The position numbers and the translations under genes are program-made. From positions 372,001 through 436,000 of the forward strand of contig NZ_JAHDIU010000001.1 of NCBI RefSeq assembly GCF_019891545.1: DNA of 64,000 bases, given 5' to 3'. This DNA comes from Flavobacterium coralii. GTDB lineage: Bacteria > Bacteroidota > Bacteroidia > Flavobacteriales > Flavobacteriaceae. Of the stretch, positions 45,821-55,049 are shown in pieces. How positions within the stretch are numbered: position 1 is the stretch's first letter; each line of letters opens with the position of its first letter. The notes under the pieces are model-generated. The model saw nothing but the letters and a program-made list of their open reading frames with translations. It did no database searches and had not been told where the DNA came from.

Positions 45821-46381
45821 TTAATTAAAGATTATTGGGAACAGCAGGTGTACCATAATTAACCCGCCAATAAAAAATCCGGCAACAGCTATAAGAGAAG
45901 GCAGTTGCAGGTTGCTTAACCCTGATATAGCATGGCCCGAAGTACAGCCACCCGCATAGCGGGCACCAAAGCCTATAAGAAAACCGCCTGTTAGCAACAG
46001 GACGATCGTTTTGACAGAGGTAAAAGCAGTATTGCCGAATAATTCGGCAGGGAGGTAGCTGCTGCCTGCGCTGCTGAAGCCCCTTTGCTTTAGTGATGCA
46101 ACAACTTCAGGATTAATTTGCGGTACAGGATTATCTGATAAAAAATGTATGGCAATAAAGCCCCCTGCTATTGCCCCGGCAATAACCCATAAATTCCAAC
46201 GCTGTCCGCGCCAGTCAAAGCAAAAAAAATCGCAGTGTTTTCCTGCCCCGAAAGCCGAGCAAAGGGTTCGCAGGTTAGAAGACATACCAAAGTTTTTACC
46301 TGCAAACAATAATGCTGCCATAGTAGCGGCTATAAGTGGCCCGGCAACATACCACGGCCAGGGTTCAAAAATCCATTTCAT
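45821..46381 (-). CDS. YeeE/YedE half-protein, GCTSGH type
   Basis: A 186-residue membrane protein with about five hydrophobic helices. The Cys-containing motif ARYAGGCTSGHAISG (about residue 140) corresponds to the N-terminal half of YeeE/TsuA. It is the first gene of the pair. The family imports thiosulfate in bacteria studied so far; direction and substrate here are inferred. Confidence 0.85.
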   Translation of the reverse strand: MKWIFEPWPWYVAGPLIAATMAALLFAGKNFGMSSNLRTLCSAFGAGKHCDFFCFDWRGQRWNLWVIAGAIAGGFIAIHFLSDNPVPQINPEVVASLKQRGFSSAGSSYLPAELFGNTAFTSVKTIVLLLTGGFLIGFGARYAGGCTSGHAISGLSNLQLPSLIAVAGFFIGGLIMVHLLFPIIFN

Positions 46382-46591
46382 TTATTTTGGTGTTAGTGTG
46401 GAGCAAAATAAAGCTACCGAAACTAAACGGTCAGTATCTTTTGTTACAAAGCACAGGAATATCTATACTGTTAATTACCATATAATTATGATAAAATGAA
46501 GAGTGCTTTTACATATTAACAGCTAACTTCCATAAATCAAAAATGATTATTACTTCATTAAAATCCACTTATTAAAAATAAATTATTGATT

Positions 46592-47401
46592 ATGTCAGAA
46601 AAAAGAAATTATGCCCTTATAACCGGGGCTACGGAAGGGATAGGTTATGAACTTACAAAACTTTTTGCAGCAGATAGCTACAACCTTATAATTGTGGCAA
46701 GGCATGCAGATGAACTTGAATCTAAAGCCGCTGAATTCAGGCAGCAGGGGGTTGAGGTAATTACAATTGCAAAAGATTTGTTTAAGAGGGAAGAAGTATT
46801 TGCTTTATGCCACGAAGTGCAGGCAAAAAACCTGCAGGTTGATGTGCTTGTTAATAACGCAGGGCAGGGGGTATATGGACTGTTTAAAGACACTGATATT
46901 GAGCGTGAATTGAACATAGTGGAGTTAAATATAGCTGCCACAATAATCCTGACGAAGCATTTTGTAAAACAAATGCTCGTGCGCAATGAAGGTAAAATTT
47001 TAAATCTTGCCTCAATAGCAAGCAAGGCACCGGGGCCGTGGCAATCGGTTTATCATGGTACTAAAGCATTTGTATATTCTTTTTCGGAAGGAATACGTTA
47101 TGAGCTTAAAGACAGTGGCATTACAGTTACTGCACTTTTGCCCGGAGCCACAGATACCGACTTTTTCAACAAGGCTGATATGGAAGAAAGCACAATCGTA
47201 CAGGACAAGTCATCTTTATCTGATCCTGCCGATGTGGCAAAAGACGGTTATGATGCACTAATGTCGGGCAAAGACAAAGTCATTTCCGGTTTCAAGAACA
47301 AAGCAATGGTTGGTATGGGTAATGTAATGCCCGATACAGCGGTTGCTGCAATGATGGACAAGCAGCAAAAACCTGCCGAAGATAAAGAAGATAAATCTTA
47401 A
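46592..47401 (+). CDS. Short-chain dehydrogenase/reductase
   Basis: A 269-residue cytoplasmic SDR. The cofactor loop is TGATEGIGYEL (about residue 12), followed by NNAGQGVYG and the catalytic Ser and YHGTK (Tyr-x-x-x-Lys, about residue 155). An Arg in VARHAD after the second strand suggests NADP. The C-terminus is Lys/Glu-rich. Substrate is unknown. A second SDR gene follows after 32 bases, so the two are probably cotranscribed. Confidence 0.88.
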   Translation: MSEKRNYALITGATEGIGYELTKLFAADSYNLIIVARHADELESKAAEFRQQGVEVITIAKDLFKREEVFALCHEVQAKNLQVDVLVNNAGQGVYGLFKDTDIERELNIVELNIAATIILTKHFVKQMLVRNEGKILNLASIASKAPGPWQSVYHGTKAFVYSFSEGIRYELKDSGITVTALLPGATDTDFFNKADMEESTIVQDKSSLSDPADVAKDGYDALMSGKDKVISGFKNKAMVGMGNVMPDTAVAAMMDKQQKPAEDKEDKS

Positions 47402-47433
47402 TTAGTAACCGTTTTTGATTAAAAGGAAGCATT

Positions 47434-48435
47434 ATGATTAAAGATAATACCATAAGCCGCCGTGCGGCTATAACAGGATTGGGGGCAGTATTTGCCAGTG
47501 CAGCAATAAGCCCTGCCATTGCAGGAAATTTTCAGGGAGAAGCAATATACCCTGCACTGCCCGAAGACCCAAGGACAAAATACCCGCAACCACCTTTTAA
47601 GGAACAGAAGCAGCCGTGGCCCGGCCTCGCATCTGAAATGGAACCAAAACCTGATCACGGAGAAAAAAGTTATAAAGGTTCAGGGCGGCTAAAGGGGCGT
47701 AAGGCTCTTATTACAGGTGGCGATTCGGGTATGGGCAGGGCGGCAGCCATTGCCTATGCAAGAGAGGGTGCTGATGTAGCCATTAACTACCTGCCGGCAG
47801 AAGAGCAGGATGCTAAAGAGGTTATTGCCCTTATAAAAGCGGAAGGCCGAAAAGCGGTAGCAATTCCGGGAGACCTGCGTGATGAGCAGTTTTGTAAAAG
47901 ACTGGTAGAACAAGCTGTAACAGCTTTGGGCGGGCTTGATATATTGGTTAACAATGCAGCGAGGCAGCAGACAAAGAAATCGATACTTGATATTACTACG
48001 GAGGATTTTGACGCTACCATGAAAACTAACATATATGCGCCATTTTGGGTAACGAAAGCTGCATTGCCGCATTTAAAGCCCGGTGCATCTATAATAGGCA
48101 CAACCTCGGTTCAGGCCACAGACCCAAGTGAGGACCTGTATGACTACGCACAAACAAAAGCTGCAACAACCAATTATATAAAATCACTTGCCAAGCAGCT
48201 TGGGCCTAAGGGTATCAGGGTTAATGGTGTAGCGCCGGGCCCTATATGGACACCGCTTCAGGTAAGCGGGGGCGCTACTATGGAGAAGCTAAGAGAGTTT
48301 GGCAGTGACACACCTTTAGGCAGGCCGGGACAACCGGCAGAGCTTGCCTCAATATATGTGCAACTTGCCGCCAATGATGCGAGTTATTCTACAGGTCAGA
48401 TATATGGCGCAAGCGGCGGTACAGGTAATCCGTAA
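47434..48435 (+). CDS. SDR family oxidoreductase with Tat-like signal
   Basis: A 333-residue protein. Residues 1-31 contain a twin-arginine-like signal (ISRRAAITGLGAVFASAA, then an A-x-A site), so it may be exported folded. A proline-rich segment (DPRTKYPQPPFKEQKQPW) precedes the Rossmann domain with LITGGDSGMGRAAAI (about 92), NNAARQQ, the catalytic YAQTK and WTPLQVSGGA. It resembles the GsiB/YhdF group of stress-linked SDRs. Substrate is unknown. Confidence 0.85.
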   Translation: MIKDNTISRRAAITGLGAVFASAAISPAIAGNFQGEAIYPALPEDPRTKYPQPPFKEQKQPWPGLASEMEPKPDHGEKSYKGSGRLKGRKALITGGDSGMGRAAAIAYAREGADVAINYLPAEEQDAKEVIALIKAEGRKAVAIPGDLRDEQFCKRLVEQAVTALGGLDILVNNAARQQTKKSILDITTEDFDATMKTNIYAPFWVTKAALPHLKPGASIIGTTSVQATDPSEDLYDYAQTKAATTNYIKSLAKQLGPKGIRVNGVAPGPIWTPLQVSGGATMEKLREFGSDTPLGRPGQPAELASIYVQLAANDASYSTGQIYGASGGTGNP

Positions 48436-48458
48436 TTCATACAATATTTTAAATAATT

Positions 48459-48490
48459 AATGCTTATCGTTAAAATGGTAAGCATTTTTT
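48459..48490 (+). terminator. Terminator of the two-SDR operon
   Basis: AATGCTTA and TAAGCATT pair around a short loop, followed by T7, 23 bases after the second SDR stop. It lies in the convergent gap before the kdp-linked kinase gene. Confidence 0.75.
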
Positions 48491-48493
48491 TAT

Positions 48494-50209
48494 TTATAAT
48501 ACGGGCAAAATTATAGTGAACTCACTGCCTTCACCCAATTCACTTTTTGCACTTATTGCTCCGCCCATAGCTTCTATAAATTCCTTACTTATGGCAAGCC
48601 CAAGGCCGGTTCCTTCTTTCTCGGTGCCCGGCACCCTGAAGTATTTATCAAAAATGCGCGGCAGGTATTTAGGGTCTATGCCTATACCGTTGTCTTTCAC
48701 GGTTATTTTCAGTTTGTTTCCTGTTGTTACTACAGCTACAATAATAACCGTGTTATCATACGAATAGCGTATGGCATTAGAAATAAGATTGGAAATTACC
48801 CATGTAGCCTTTTCGCTGTCTGCTGAAACCACAGGCAGGTTTTGCAGGCTTTCAAAATTTATTGTAATTGCTTTCTGCTCTGCCAGTTTACGGTTATTTT
48901 CTATTGCATCATGTATAACAGTATTTACTTCAACTGCTTCTGCCTTAACTTTGGTTATACCTGTTTCTACCTGAGATATATTCAGTAATTCTCCGGTAGT
49001 ACGTAAAAGCCTGTCAGTATCTTCTTTTATGCTTTCAACAAGATCTTTCTGTTCTTCGTTCAGGTTTCCTGTCTGTTCGTTGCCAAGCAGTTGCAGGCTC
49101 ATTTTCATTGATGCAATTGGCGTTTTAAATTCGTGTGACACCGTAGCTATAAAATTGGTTTTAGCAGCGTCAAGTTCTTTGTAAGCAGTAACATTGCGTA
49201 GTATTATAAAAGAGCCAATTTGCTTCTTTATTTCTTCACCAGTAGGTACAATACTTATGGGTACGAGCTGCTTCTCAAAATAACTTTCTTTGTTGTCGGC
49301 ATAAATTTTTAGCGCAGGGTCTTTGGTGTTGAGTGCCATTTTTTGCAGGAGCGAGCGCATCAGGTCGTTGGTTACAGCAACCTGTTCTGCCTGCCTGCCA
49401 ATGGCTTCCTCTTTTTTCAATCCTGAGATTTTTAGTGCCTGTTCATTAATAAAAAGTATTTTGTTCTGTTCATCCAAACCAATAACAGGGTCAGATAGGT
49501 TATTAATCAGCGTTTCCACCCGCTTTTTCTCCATCATAAGCCTGTCAAGGTTGCTATTACTGTATTCCTGGAGCTTTTCTGCCATAGTATTAAATGATTT
49601 TGCAAGAGATGCAAACTCATCATGTCCTTTAAAATAAATGCGCTGCGAGTAGTTTTTAGCGGCAATCTGCTTTATGCTTTCGGTAAGGTTTTTTATGGGG
49701 TTTGCTATATAGCCCGGCAGGTTAATCAATAATGTGAAACCCATTATAAAGCAGAACGCACTCGTAACCGATATCCACAATATAGAATTATCAGCAGTAT
49801 TGCCTGCTGTATTGCTCTTGCGGAGTATGGCATCCATATTTAGTTTCATAATATCGTTCAGATCTTTCCTGATATTAGATATAAGTTGTACATTGTCAGG
49901 TTCTTGTTTAAGTTTGCTAAAGTGGCTTATAAGGTCTTGTGTCAGTTCTTCTTCGCCAATTTCGGTAATATTGGTGCTTTGTTTTTCCAGCAGCTTTTCA
50001 AAATCTGTTATATCTTCTTTATTCATAACGGCATCATCAAGCAGCTTGTGCATGTTGCGCGTATAATCGAGCGATATATAGTTGGCTTCCAGTATGTTTT
50101 TTGTATCGTCGGACAGCAGGTGCACCTGTCGTATTGCCAAAGCCGAAAGCAATGCAATAAAAAAGAAAAGTATGCCTACCGCAATGGTTAATTTGGTTTT
50201 AATTTTCAT
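48494..50209 (-). CDS. HAMP-PAS sensor histidine kinase of the kdp operon
   Basis: A 571-residue membrane kinase: a transmembrane helix (about 7-27), a periplasmic helical sensor, a second helix (about 147-168), HAMP (about 170-222), PAS (about 230-345, NLSDPVIGLDEQNKILFINE), HisKA with VSHEFKTPIASMKM, and HATPase with NLISNAIRYS, DNGIGI and GTGLGLAISKEF. It is the last gene of the kdp operon, 5 bases after the kinase-less KdpD. It probably supplies the kinase activity that this KdpD lacks and signals to the sigma-54 regulator at 57630; that pairing is inferred from context. Confidence 0.85.
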   Translation of the reverse strand: MKIKTKLTIAVGILFFFIALLSALAIRQVHLLSDDTKNILEANYISLDYTRNMHKLLDDAVMNKEDITDFEKLLEKQSTNITEIGEEELTQDLISHFSKLKQEPDNVQLISNIRKDLNDIMKLNMDAILRKSNTAGNTADNSILWISVTSAFCFIMGFTLLINLPGYIANPIKNLTESIKQIAAKNYSQRIYFKGHDEFASLAKSFNTMAEKLQEYSNSNLDRLMMEKKRVETLINNLSDPVIGLDEQNKILFINEQALKISGLKKEEAIGRQAEQVAVTNDLMRSLLQKMALNTKDPALKIYADNKESYFEKQLVPISIVPTGEEIKKQIGSFIILRNVTAYKELDAAKTNFIATVSHEFKTPIASMKMSLQLLGNEQTGNLNEEQKDLVESIKEDTDRLLRTTGELLNISQVETGITKVKAEAVEVNTVIHDAIENNRKLAEQKAITINFESLQNLPVVSADSEKATWVISNLISNAIRYSYDNTVIIVAVVTTGNKLKITVKDNGIGIDPKYLPRIFDKYFRVPGTEKEGTGLGLAISKEFIEAMGGAISAKSELGEGSEFTIILPVL

Positions 50210-50214
50210 ACAAA

Positions 50215-51336
50215 TTATGAAAGTATAATAAGGTCAATATTGCTCGAAGTTAGCTTATTTAACAACGACTTGAATATGTTAGTTGATAAAATTACTTTAA
50301 AGAGTGTGATATGCGGCTTGCCTATGCATATCGTGGTAATTTTACGTGCTTCTGCCTGTTCGGTAATGGCAGAGGCAATATTACCGCTTTTACCACGGAT
50401 AATCTCTGCACCTAATTCTGTAGCCATCCTGAAGTTATTTATCAGGTGGCGTTGCTTATCAAGCGCAATTTTATCATTACTTTCTTTAGGAGTTTCCACA
50501 TACAACAAGTACCATTTGCTGTGGTAATAGTTAGCCAGCCTTGCAGTTTTGCGAATTACCGTTTTTGCCGTTTGGTGATTGCTGCTTATGCATGCCATAA
50601 AACGCTCCTGCCGGAGATTGCTGCCGGTAACTTCGGTTTCTACCTTTCGCTCTACCTGGCTGGCAACTTCTTTAAGTGCAAGTTCCCTTAATTGTAAAAT
50701 ATGCTCCGCTTTAAAAAAATTACCCAGTGCCGACTGGATTTTATCAGCAGTATATATCTTTCCTTCTTTAAGCCGTGTAATCAGTTCATCGGCAGTAAGG
50801 TCTATATTAACTACTTCATCGGCAGCTTTCAGCACACTGTCAGGAATACGCTCTTTAACCTCAATGCCCGTAATTTCTTTTATATCATCGTTCAGGCTTT
50901 CAATATGCTGAATGTTTACGGCACTTATCACGTTTATACCGGCATCCAGTATATCCATTACATCCTGCCAGCGCTTTTCGTTTTTGCTTCCTTCAATATT
51001 GGTATGTGCCAGCTCATCAACAATAACTACCTCCGGGCGCAGGTTAATTATAGCCTGCACATCCATCTCTTCAAGCTGTTTTCCTTTGTAAAATAAAGAA
51101 CGTTTAGGTATTACAGGCAATCCTTCAAGAAGCTCATGGGTTTCTTTTCGGTTATGGGTTTCTATAAAACCTATTTTAACATCAATACCATTGCGGAGCA
51201 GGGTATGGGCTTCCTGCAGCATACGAAACGTTTTGCCTACACCGGCACTCATGCCGATGTAGACTTTAAACTTGCCTTTCCTTGATTTTTGGATAAGGTC
51301 AAGAAAACGTTTTGCATTTATATCTTTTTCTGTCAT
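50215..51336 (-). CDS. kdpD: KdpD N-terminal sensor protein lacking the kinase half
   Basis: A 373-residue protein matching only the cytoplasmic N-terminal part of KdpD. The KdpD domain (about 15-225) has the ATP-binding loop GMSAGVGKTFRML and the Walker-B-like VIVDELAHTN. A universal-stress-like domain (about 245-370) follows. The four transmembrane helices, GAF region and histidine kinase of full KdpD (about 900 residues) are absent, and the frame ends cleanly 5 bases before a separate kinase gene. The start overlaps the porin stop as TAATG. Confidence 0.85.
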   Translation of the reverse strand: MTEKDINAKRFLDLIQKSRKGKFKVYIGMSAGVGKTFRMLQEAHTLLRNGIDVKIGFIETHNRKETHELLEGLPVIPKRSLFYKGKQLEEMDVQAIINLRPEVVIVDELAHTNIEGSKNEKRWQDVMDILDAGINVISAVNIQHIESLNDDIKEITGIEVKERIPDSVLKAADEVVNIDLTADELITRLKEGKIYTADKIQSALGNFFKAEHILQLRELALKEVASQVERKVETEVTGSNLRQERFMACISSNHQTAKTVIRKTARLANYYHSKWYLLYVETPKESNDKIALDKQRHLINNFRMATELGAEIIRGKSGNIASAITEQAEARKITTICIGKPHITLFKVILSTNIFKSLLNKLTSSNIDLIILS

Positions 51337-52439
51337 TAAAACGAAATTGCAAGTGCTGTAGTAACAAATGTATTGTTTGCGGTAGCATCTTCACCATCAA
51401 TAAAAATGTCGTCTTTGCTGTTAAGGCTCCTTGCCTCAACACGCCAAACCACATTGCTGTAAATGTTATAGTCGAAGTTGGCAGAATACCCAAAAGTTTT
51501 AAATCCATTTTCGGTACCTGTAGCTATTATAACACCATTTTCATCGCTATAATACTCCCCGCGAACGGCAACAGCTATTTTATCAGACAGACGGTATTGA
51601 GCAATAAGTACTGGTGAGTACCAGGCATTGTAGCTTTCGCTTCCTTTCGCTTTCTGTTCCGCGCCAATATCAAAACCTGCAATCAGCCCGAATTTATCGC
51701 TAAGCTGAAACTGCCCGTAAAAATTATGAAAGTAACGCATGCGCTTATCTGCTTCCGGCTTATCATTACCTACAAACGAACTGCTGTTAAGTGTAACTTT
51801 AGCGTTTGGCCTATAGGTTAGCTGGTGCCCGAATGCAATTGTTTTATTACCATCAGGCCTTTGTATGCGCTGCCATCCGTTTAGCACGAGTCCGCTTACA
51901 AACCATTCGCCGGAAGGTGATGTATAAGATATTTTTGCCCCTGCCTCATAATAAGGCGAATTATCGGCAAGTATGCTACGGGTTAGTGTCCAGCAGTCTT
52001 TACCTATAGCACTTTCAAAACCAATATGCGATGCAAAAATACCCGCATCTATCCACAGGTTAGCATCTTTGGCAAGCTTAACACCGGCATTGGCTTCAAA
52101 TACATTTTTAAGCACACCTTCTTCGGCAGCAAGGTTGGCATTGGCATAAGTACCTGCCATTAGTGCCAGGTTGCTCCTTACTTTGCCGTTATCATAAGCC
52201 GCTTTTATAAAACCCAGGTTCAGGGCGACCTCATTGTGGCGGTTGTGCGAATAAAAGAAAGGCGGGCGCGTATTATTTTCAGGCTCATTAAAATCATAAG
52301 CATAGTAAGTTTCTATATACCCGGTTATTTTAAGGTTAGGGTTTATTTGTAACGGAAGCATTTTAAGAGAATCTTCCTGTGCAAAAGCCCCGAAACTTAC
52401 TACTGATAGTAAAGCTGTTATTTTTAGTTTTGTGTTCAT
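51336..52439 (-). CDS. Outer membrane porin-like beta-barrel protein
   Basis: A 367-residue protein with a signal peptide (about 1-20, VSFGAFAQ). The mature part is an antiparallel barrel (NLKITGYIETYYAYDFNEPE, AKISYTSPSGEWFVSGLVLN) ending in an aromatic strand. It resembles the porin-like/BBP2 group found beside kdp genes in Bacteroidota. It sits between kdpC and kdpD with TAATG start/stop overlaps on both sides, so it is translated with them. It may supply outer membrane ion entry for the pump. Confidence 0.8.
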   Translation of the reverse strand: MNTKLKITALLSVVSFGAFAQEDSLKMLPLQINPNLKITGYIETYYAYDFNEPENNTRPPFFYSHNRHNEVALNLGFIKAAYDNGKVRSNLALMAGTYANANLAAEEGVLKNVFEANAGVKLAKDANLWIDAGIFASHIGFESAIGKDCWTLTRSILADNSPYYEAGAKISYTSPSGEWFVSGLVLNGWQRIQRPDGNKTIAFGHQLTYRPNAKVTLNSSSFVGNDKPEADKRMRYFHNFYGQFQLSDKFGLIAGFDIGAEQKAKGSESYNAWYSPVLIAQYRLSDKIAVAVRGEYYSDENGVIIATGTENGFKTFGYSANFDYNIYSNVVWRVEARSLNSKDDIFIDGEDATANNTFVTTALAISF

Positions 52440-52996
52440 TATAGTTTATTTAATGCTAAGTTAAGTTTTAATACATTTACTTTCTCTGTTCCTAAAAGCC
52501 CTAAAAACGGCTTTTCGGTGTTAGCGGCTATAACTGCTGAAACCTTATTCTCGGGCAGGTTACGTGCTTGTGCAACACGCTTAACCTGCACAAGTGCCGA
52601 TGCCACGCTGATATGAGGGTCAAGCCCGCTACCGGAAGCGGTAACCAGCTCGGCAGGGACATCTTTACGCGACACACCGGGGTTTCTTAGCAGGAAGGTG
52701 TCAATACGCGCTTCTACTTCTGCAAGGTAATCAGGGTTAGAAGTGCCTTTATTACTGCCCCCGGAGCCGGCACCGTTATAATCTACGGCAGAAGGGCGGG
52801 GCCAGAAATATTTATCTTCAGTAAAAGCCTGTGCCACATTTACATGATAGGTTTTTCGGTTTTCGGTTATTATTTCGCCTTTGCCGCTGTTGGATGCAAG
52901 CTGTGCAATACCGAGGACACTGAGTGTATAAAATCCGCAGAAGAAAACTGCGCAGAATAATGTGAGCCTTATGGCAGGGATGATATTTGTTTTCAT
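52439..52996 (-). CDS. kdpC: K(+)-transporting ATPase subunit C
   Basis: A 185-residue subunit with one N-terminal transmembrane helix (about 8-33) and a periplasmic domain. It has the family blocks YFWPRPSAVDYNGAGSGGSN, PAELVTASGSGLDPHISV and the final VNVLKLNLAL. KdpC stabilises the KdpFABC complex and helps nucleotide binding by KdpB. It follows kdpB by 13 bases. Confidence 0.95.
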   Translation of the reverse strand: MKTNIIPAIRLTLFCAVFFCGFYTLSVLGIAQLASNSGKGEIITENRKTYHVNVAQAFTEDKYFWPRPSAVDYNGAGSGGSNKGTSNPDYLAEVEARIDTFLLRNPGVSRKDVPAELVTASGSGLDPHISVASALVQVKRVAQARNLPENKVSAVIAANTEKPFLGLLGTEKVNVLKLNLALNKL

Positions 52997-53009
52997 CTGA
53001 ATATAATTT

Positions 53010-55037
53010 TTAAATGAATAATGCTACAAGCAGGTCTATCAGTTTTATACCGATAAATGGTACTATAATACCGCCTATACCATATATGAACAGGTTACGC
53101 CTTAGCAGCGCCGAAGCACCTATAGGTTTGTAAGCTACACCCTTTAAAGCCAACGGAATGAGTAGCGGTATAATAATGGCATTAAATATTACTGCTGAAA
53201 GTATAGCGCTTTCCGGGCTGTGCAGGTTCATAACATTTAGCCCCTGTAACGCTGGTATTGCGGTTATAAAAAGTGCGGGAATTATGGCAAAATACTTGGC
53301 TACATCATTCGCGATACTAAAGGTGGTTAGCGTTCCCCTTGTCATTAAAAGCTGCTTGCCAATTTCTACAATTTCAATAAGTTTGGTGGGGTCGTTATCA
53401 AGGTCAACCATGTTGCCTGCCTCTTTTGCTGCCTGTGTGCCGCTGTTCATGGCAACGCCCACATCCGCCTGGGCAAGGGCAGGGGCATCATTGGTGCCGT
53501 CACCCATCATGGCTACCAGCTTACCCTGCTGCTGCTCGTTTTTAATGTAGTTCATTTTATCTTCTGGCTTAGCCTCTGCAATAAAATCATCTACACCTGC
53601 TTTTTCGGCTATGTATTTTGCGGTTAGCGGGTTATCCCCTGTAACCATTACGGTTTTAACCCCCATTTTTCGTAAGCGTTCAAAGCGTTCTTTTATCCCG
53701 GTTTTAATGATGTCCTGAAGCTCTATAACGCCTAATACTTTTTCATTTTCGCAGACAACGAGTGGCGTACCGCCGTTCGCCGATATTTTATGTACTATCT
53801 CGGTAATATGCTCAGGAAAATTATTTCCCGATTTCTCTACAAGGTTTTTCATGGCATCATAAGCGCCTTTCCTTATGCGGGTACCGCCAAAGTCTATACC
53901 CGAACTTCTGGTTTCAGCTGTAAATTTTATAAACCTTGGGTTGTCAATCTTTACCGAATGTGAGTCGGTTCCTGATAGCTCAATGATCGATTTTCCTTCT
54001 GGCGTTTCATCTGCCAGGGAGCTTAAAACAGCTGCTTTTACAAAATGCTTTTCGTCAACCCCGTTTGCAGTATGAAAGTGGGTAGCTTTTCGATTACCGA
54101 TAGTAATAGTACCTGTTTTATCTAACAGCAGCACATCAATATCGCCCGCGGTCTCAACTGCTTTTCCTGATTTGGTAATTACATTGGCACGCAGGGCCCT
54201 GTCCATACCCGCAATACCTATCGCAGAAAGTAAGCCCCCAATTGTGGTAGGAATAAGGCAGATAAACAATGATATAAAAGAAGCTATGGTAATGGTTATA
54301 TTGGCATAATCTGCAAAGGGTTTAAGCGTTACACATACAATAATGAATACCAGTGTAAACCCTGCAAGGAGAATAGTAAGCGCAATTTCATTAGGAGTTT
54401 TTTGTCGCGATGCACCTTCAACCAACGCAATCATTTTATCAAGGAAACTTTCGCCCGGTTGTGTGGTAACTTCTACAACTATCCTGTCCGATAGTACTTT
54501 TGTACCTCCTGTCACCGAACTTTTATCGCCGCCCGCCTCACGTATTACAGGGGCGCTTTCGCCGGTAATGGCACTTTCATCTATTGTGGCGAGCCCTTCA
54601 GTAATTTCACCGTCAGCGGGTATAATATCGCCTGCCTCGCATACAAACAAATCTCCCTTACGTAATGTAGAAGAGGGTACTACAGTATATTCACTGCTAT
54701 TGGCTCCTATTTTTTTTGCAGGTGTTTCTTCCCTTGTTTTCCTCAGGCTGTCTGCCTGAGATTTTCCCCTTGCTTCGGCAATGGCTTCGGCAAAGTTGGC
54801 AAATAACAAGGTTAAGAATAGTATGATGAACACTGTAAAGTTATAGGCAAAGCCTCCCTGGGATTGCTCGCCTGTTAAAATCCAGAGGCATACACACAGC
54901 ATAACCGCCGTGCCTATTTCTACCGTAAACATAACCGGGTTTTTAATGAGTGTGGCAGGGTTTAGCTTTATAAATGATTGCTTTAGGGCTTGCTTAACCA
55001 AATCGCCCTGAAACAATGATGTGTTTTGAGATTTCAT
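53010..55037 (-). CDS. kdpB: K(+)-transporting ATPase subunit B
   Basis: A 675-residue P-type ATPase that powers uptake. Motifs are the actuator loop TGES in [11 protein letters not shown], the phosphorylation site [12 protein letters not shown] (about residue 305), nucleotide-binding KGAYDAM and the hinge [21 protein letters not shown], then [16 protein letters not shown]. Seven transmembrane helices are predicted. All catalytic residues are present, so it should be active. Spacing to kdpA is 12 bases. Confidence 0.96.
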   Translation of the reverse strand: MKSQNTSLFQGDLVKQALKQSFIKLNPATLIKNPVMFTVEIGTAVMLCVCLWILTGEQSQGGFAYNFTVFIILFLTLLFANFAEAIAEARGKSQADSLRKTREETPAKKIGANSSEYTVVPSSTLRKGDLFVCEAGDIIPADGEITEGLATIDESAITGESAPVIREAGGDKSSVTGGTKVLSDRIVVEVTTQPGESFLDKMIALVEGASRQKTPNEIALTILLAGFTLVFIIVCVTLKPFADYANITITIASFISLFICLIPTTIGGLLSAIGIAGMDRALRANVITKSGKAVETAGDIDVLLLDKTGTITIGNRKATHFHTANGVDEKHFVKAAVLSSLADETPEGKSIIELSGTDSHSVKIDNPRFIKFTAETRSSGIDFGGTRIRKGAYDAMKNLVEKSGNNFPEHITEIVHKISANGGTPLVVCENEKVLGVIELQDIIKTGIKERFERLRKMGVKTVMVTGDNPLTAKYIAEKAGVDDFIAEAKPEDKMNYIKNEQQQGKLVAMMGDGTNDAPALAQADVGVAMNSGTQAAKEAGNMVDLDNDPTKLIEIVEIGKQLLMTRGTLTTFSIANDVAKYFAIIPALFITAIPALQGLNVMNLHSPESAILSAVIFNAIIIPLLIPLALKGVAYKPIGASALLRRNLFIYGIGGIIVPFIGIKLIDLLVALFI

Positions 55038-55049
55038 TTCTAAAATAAA

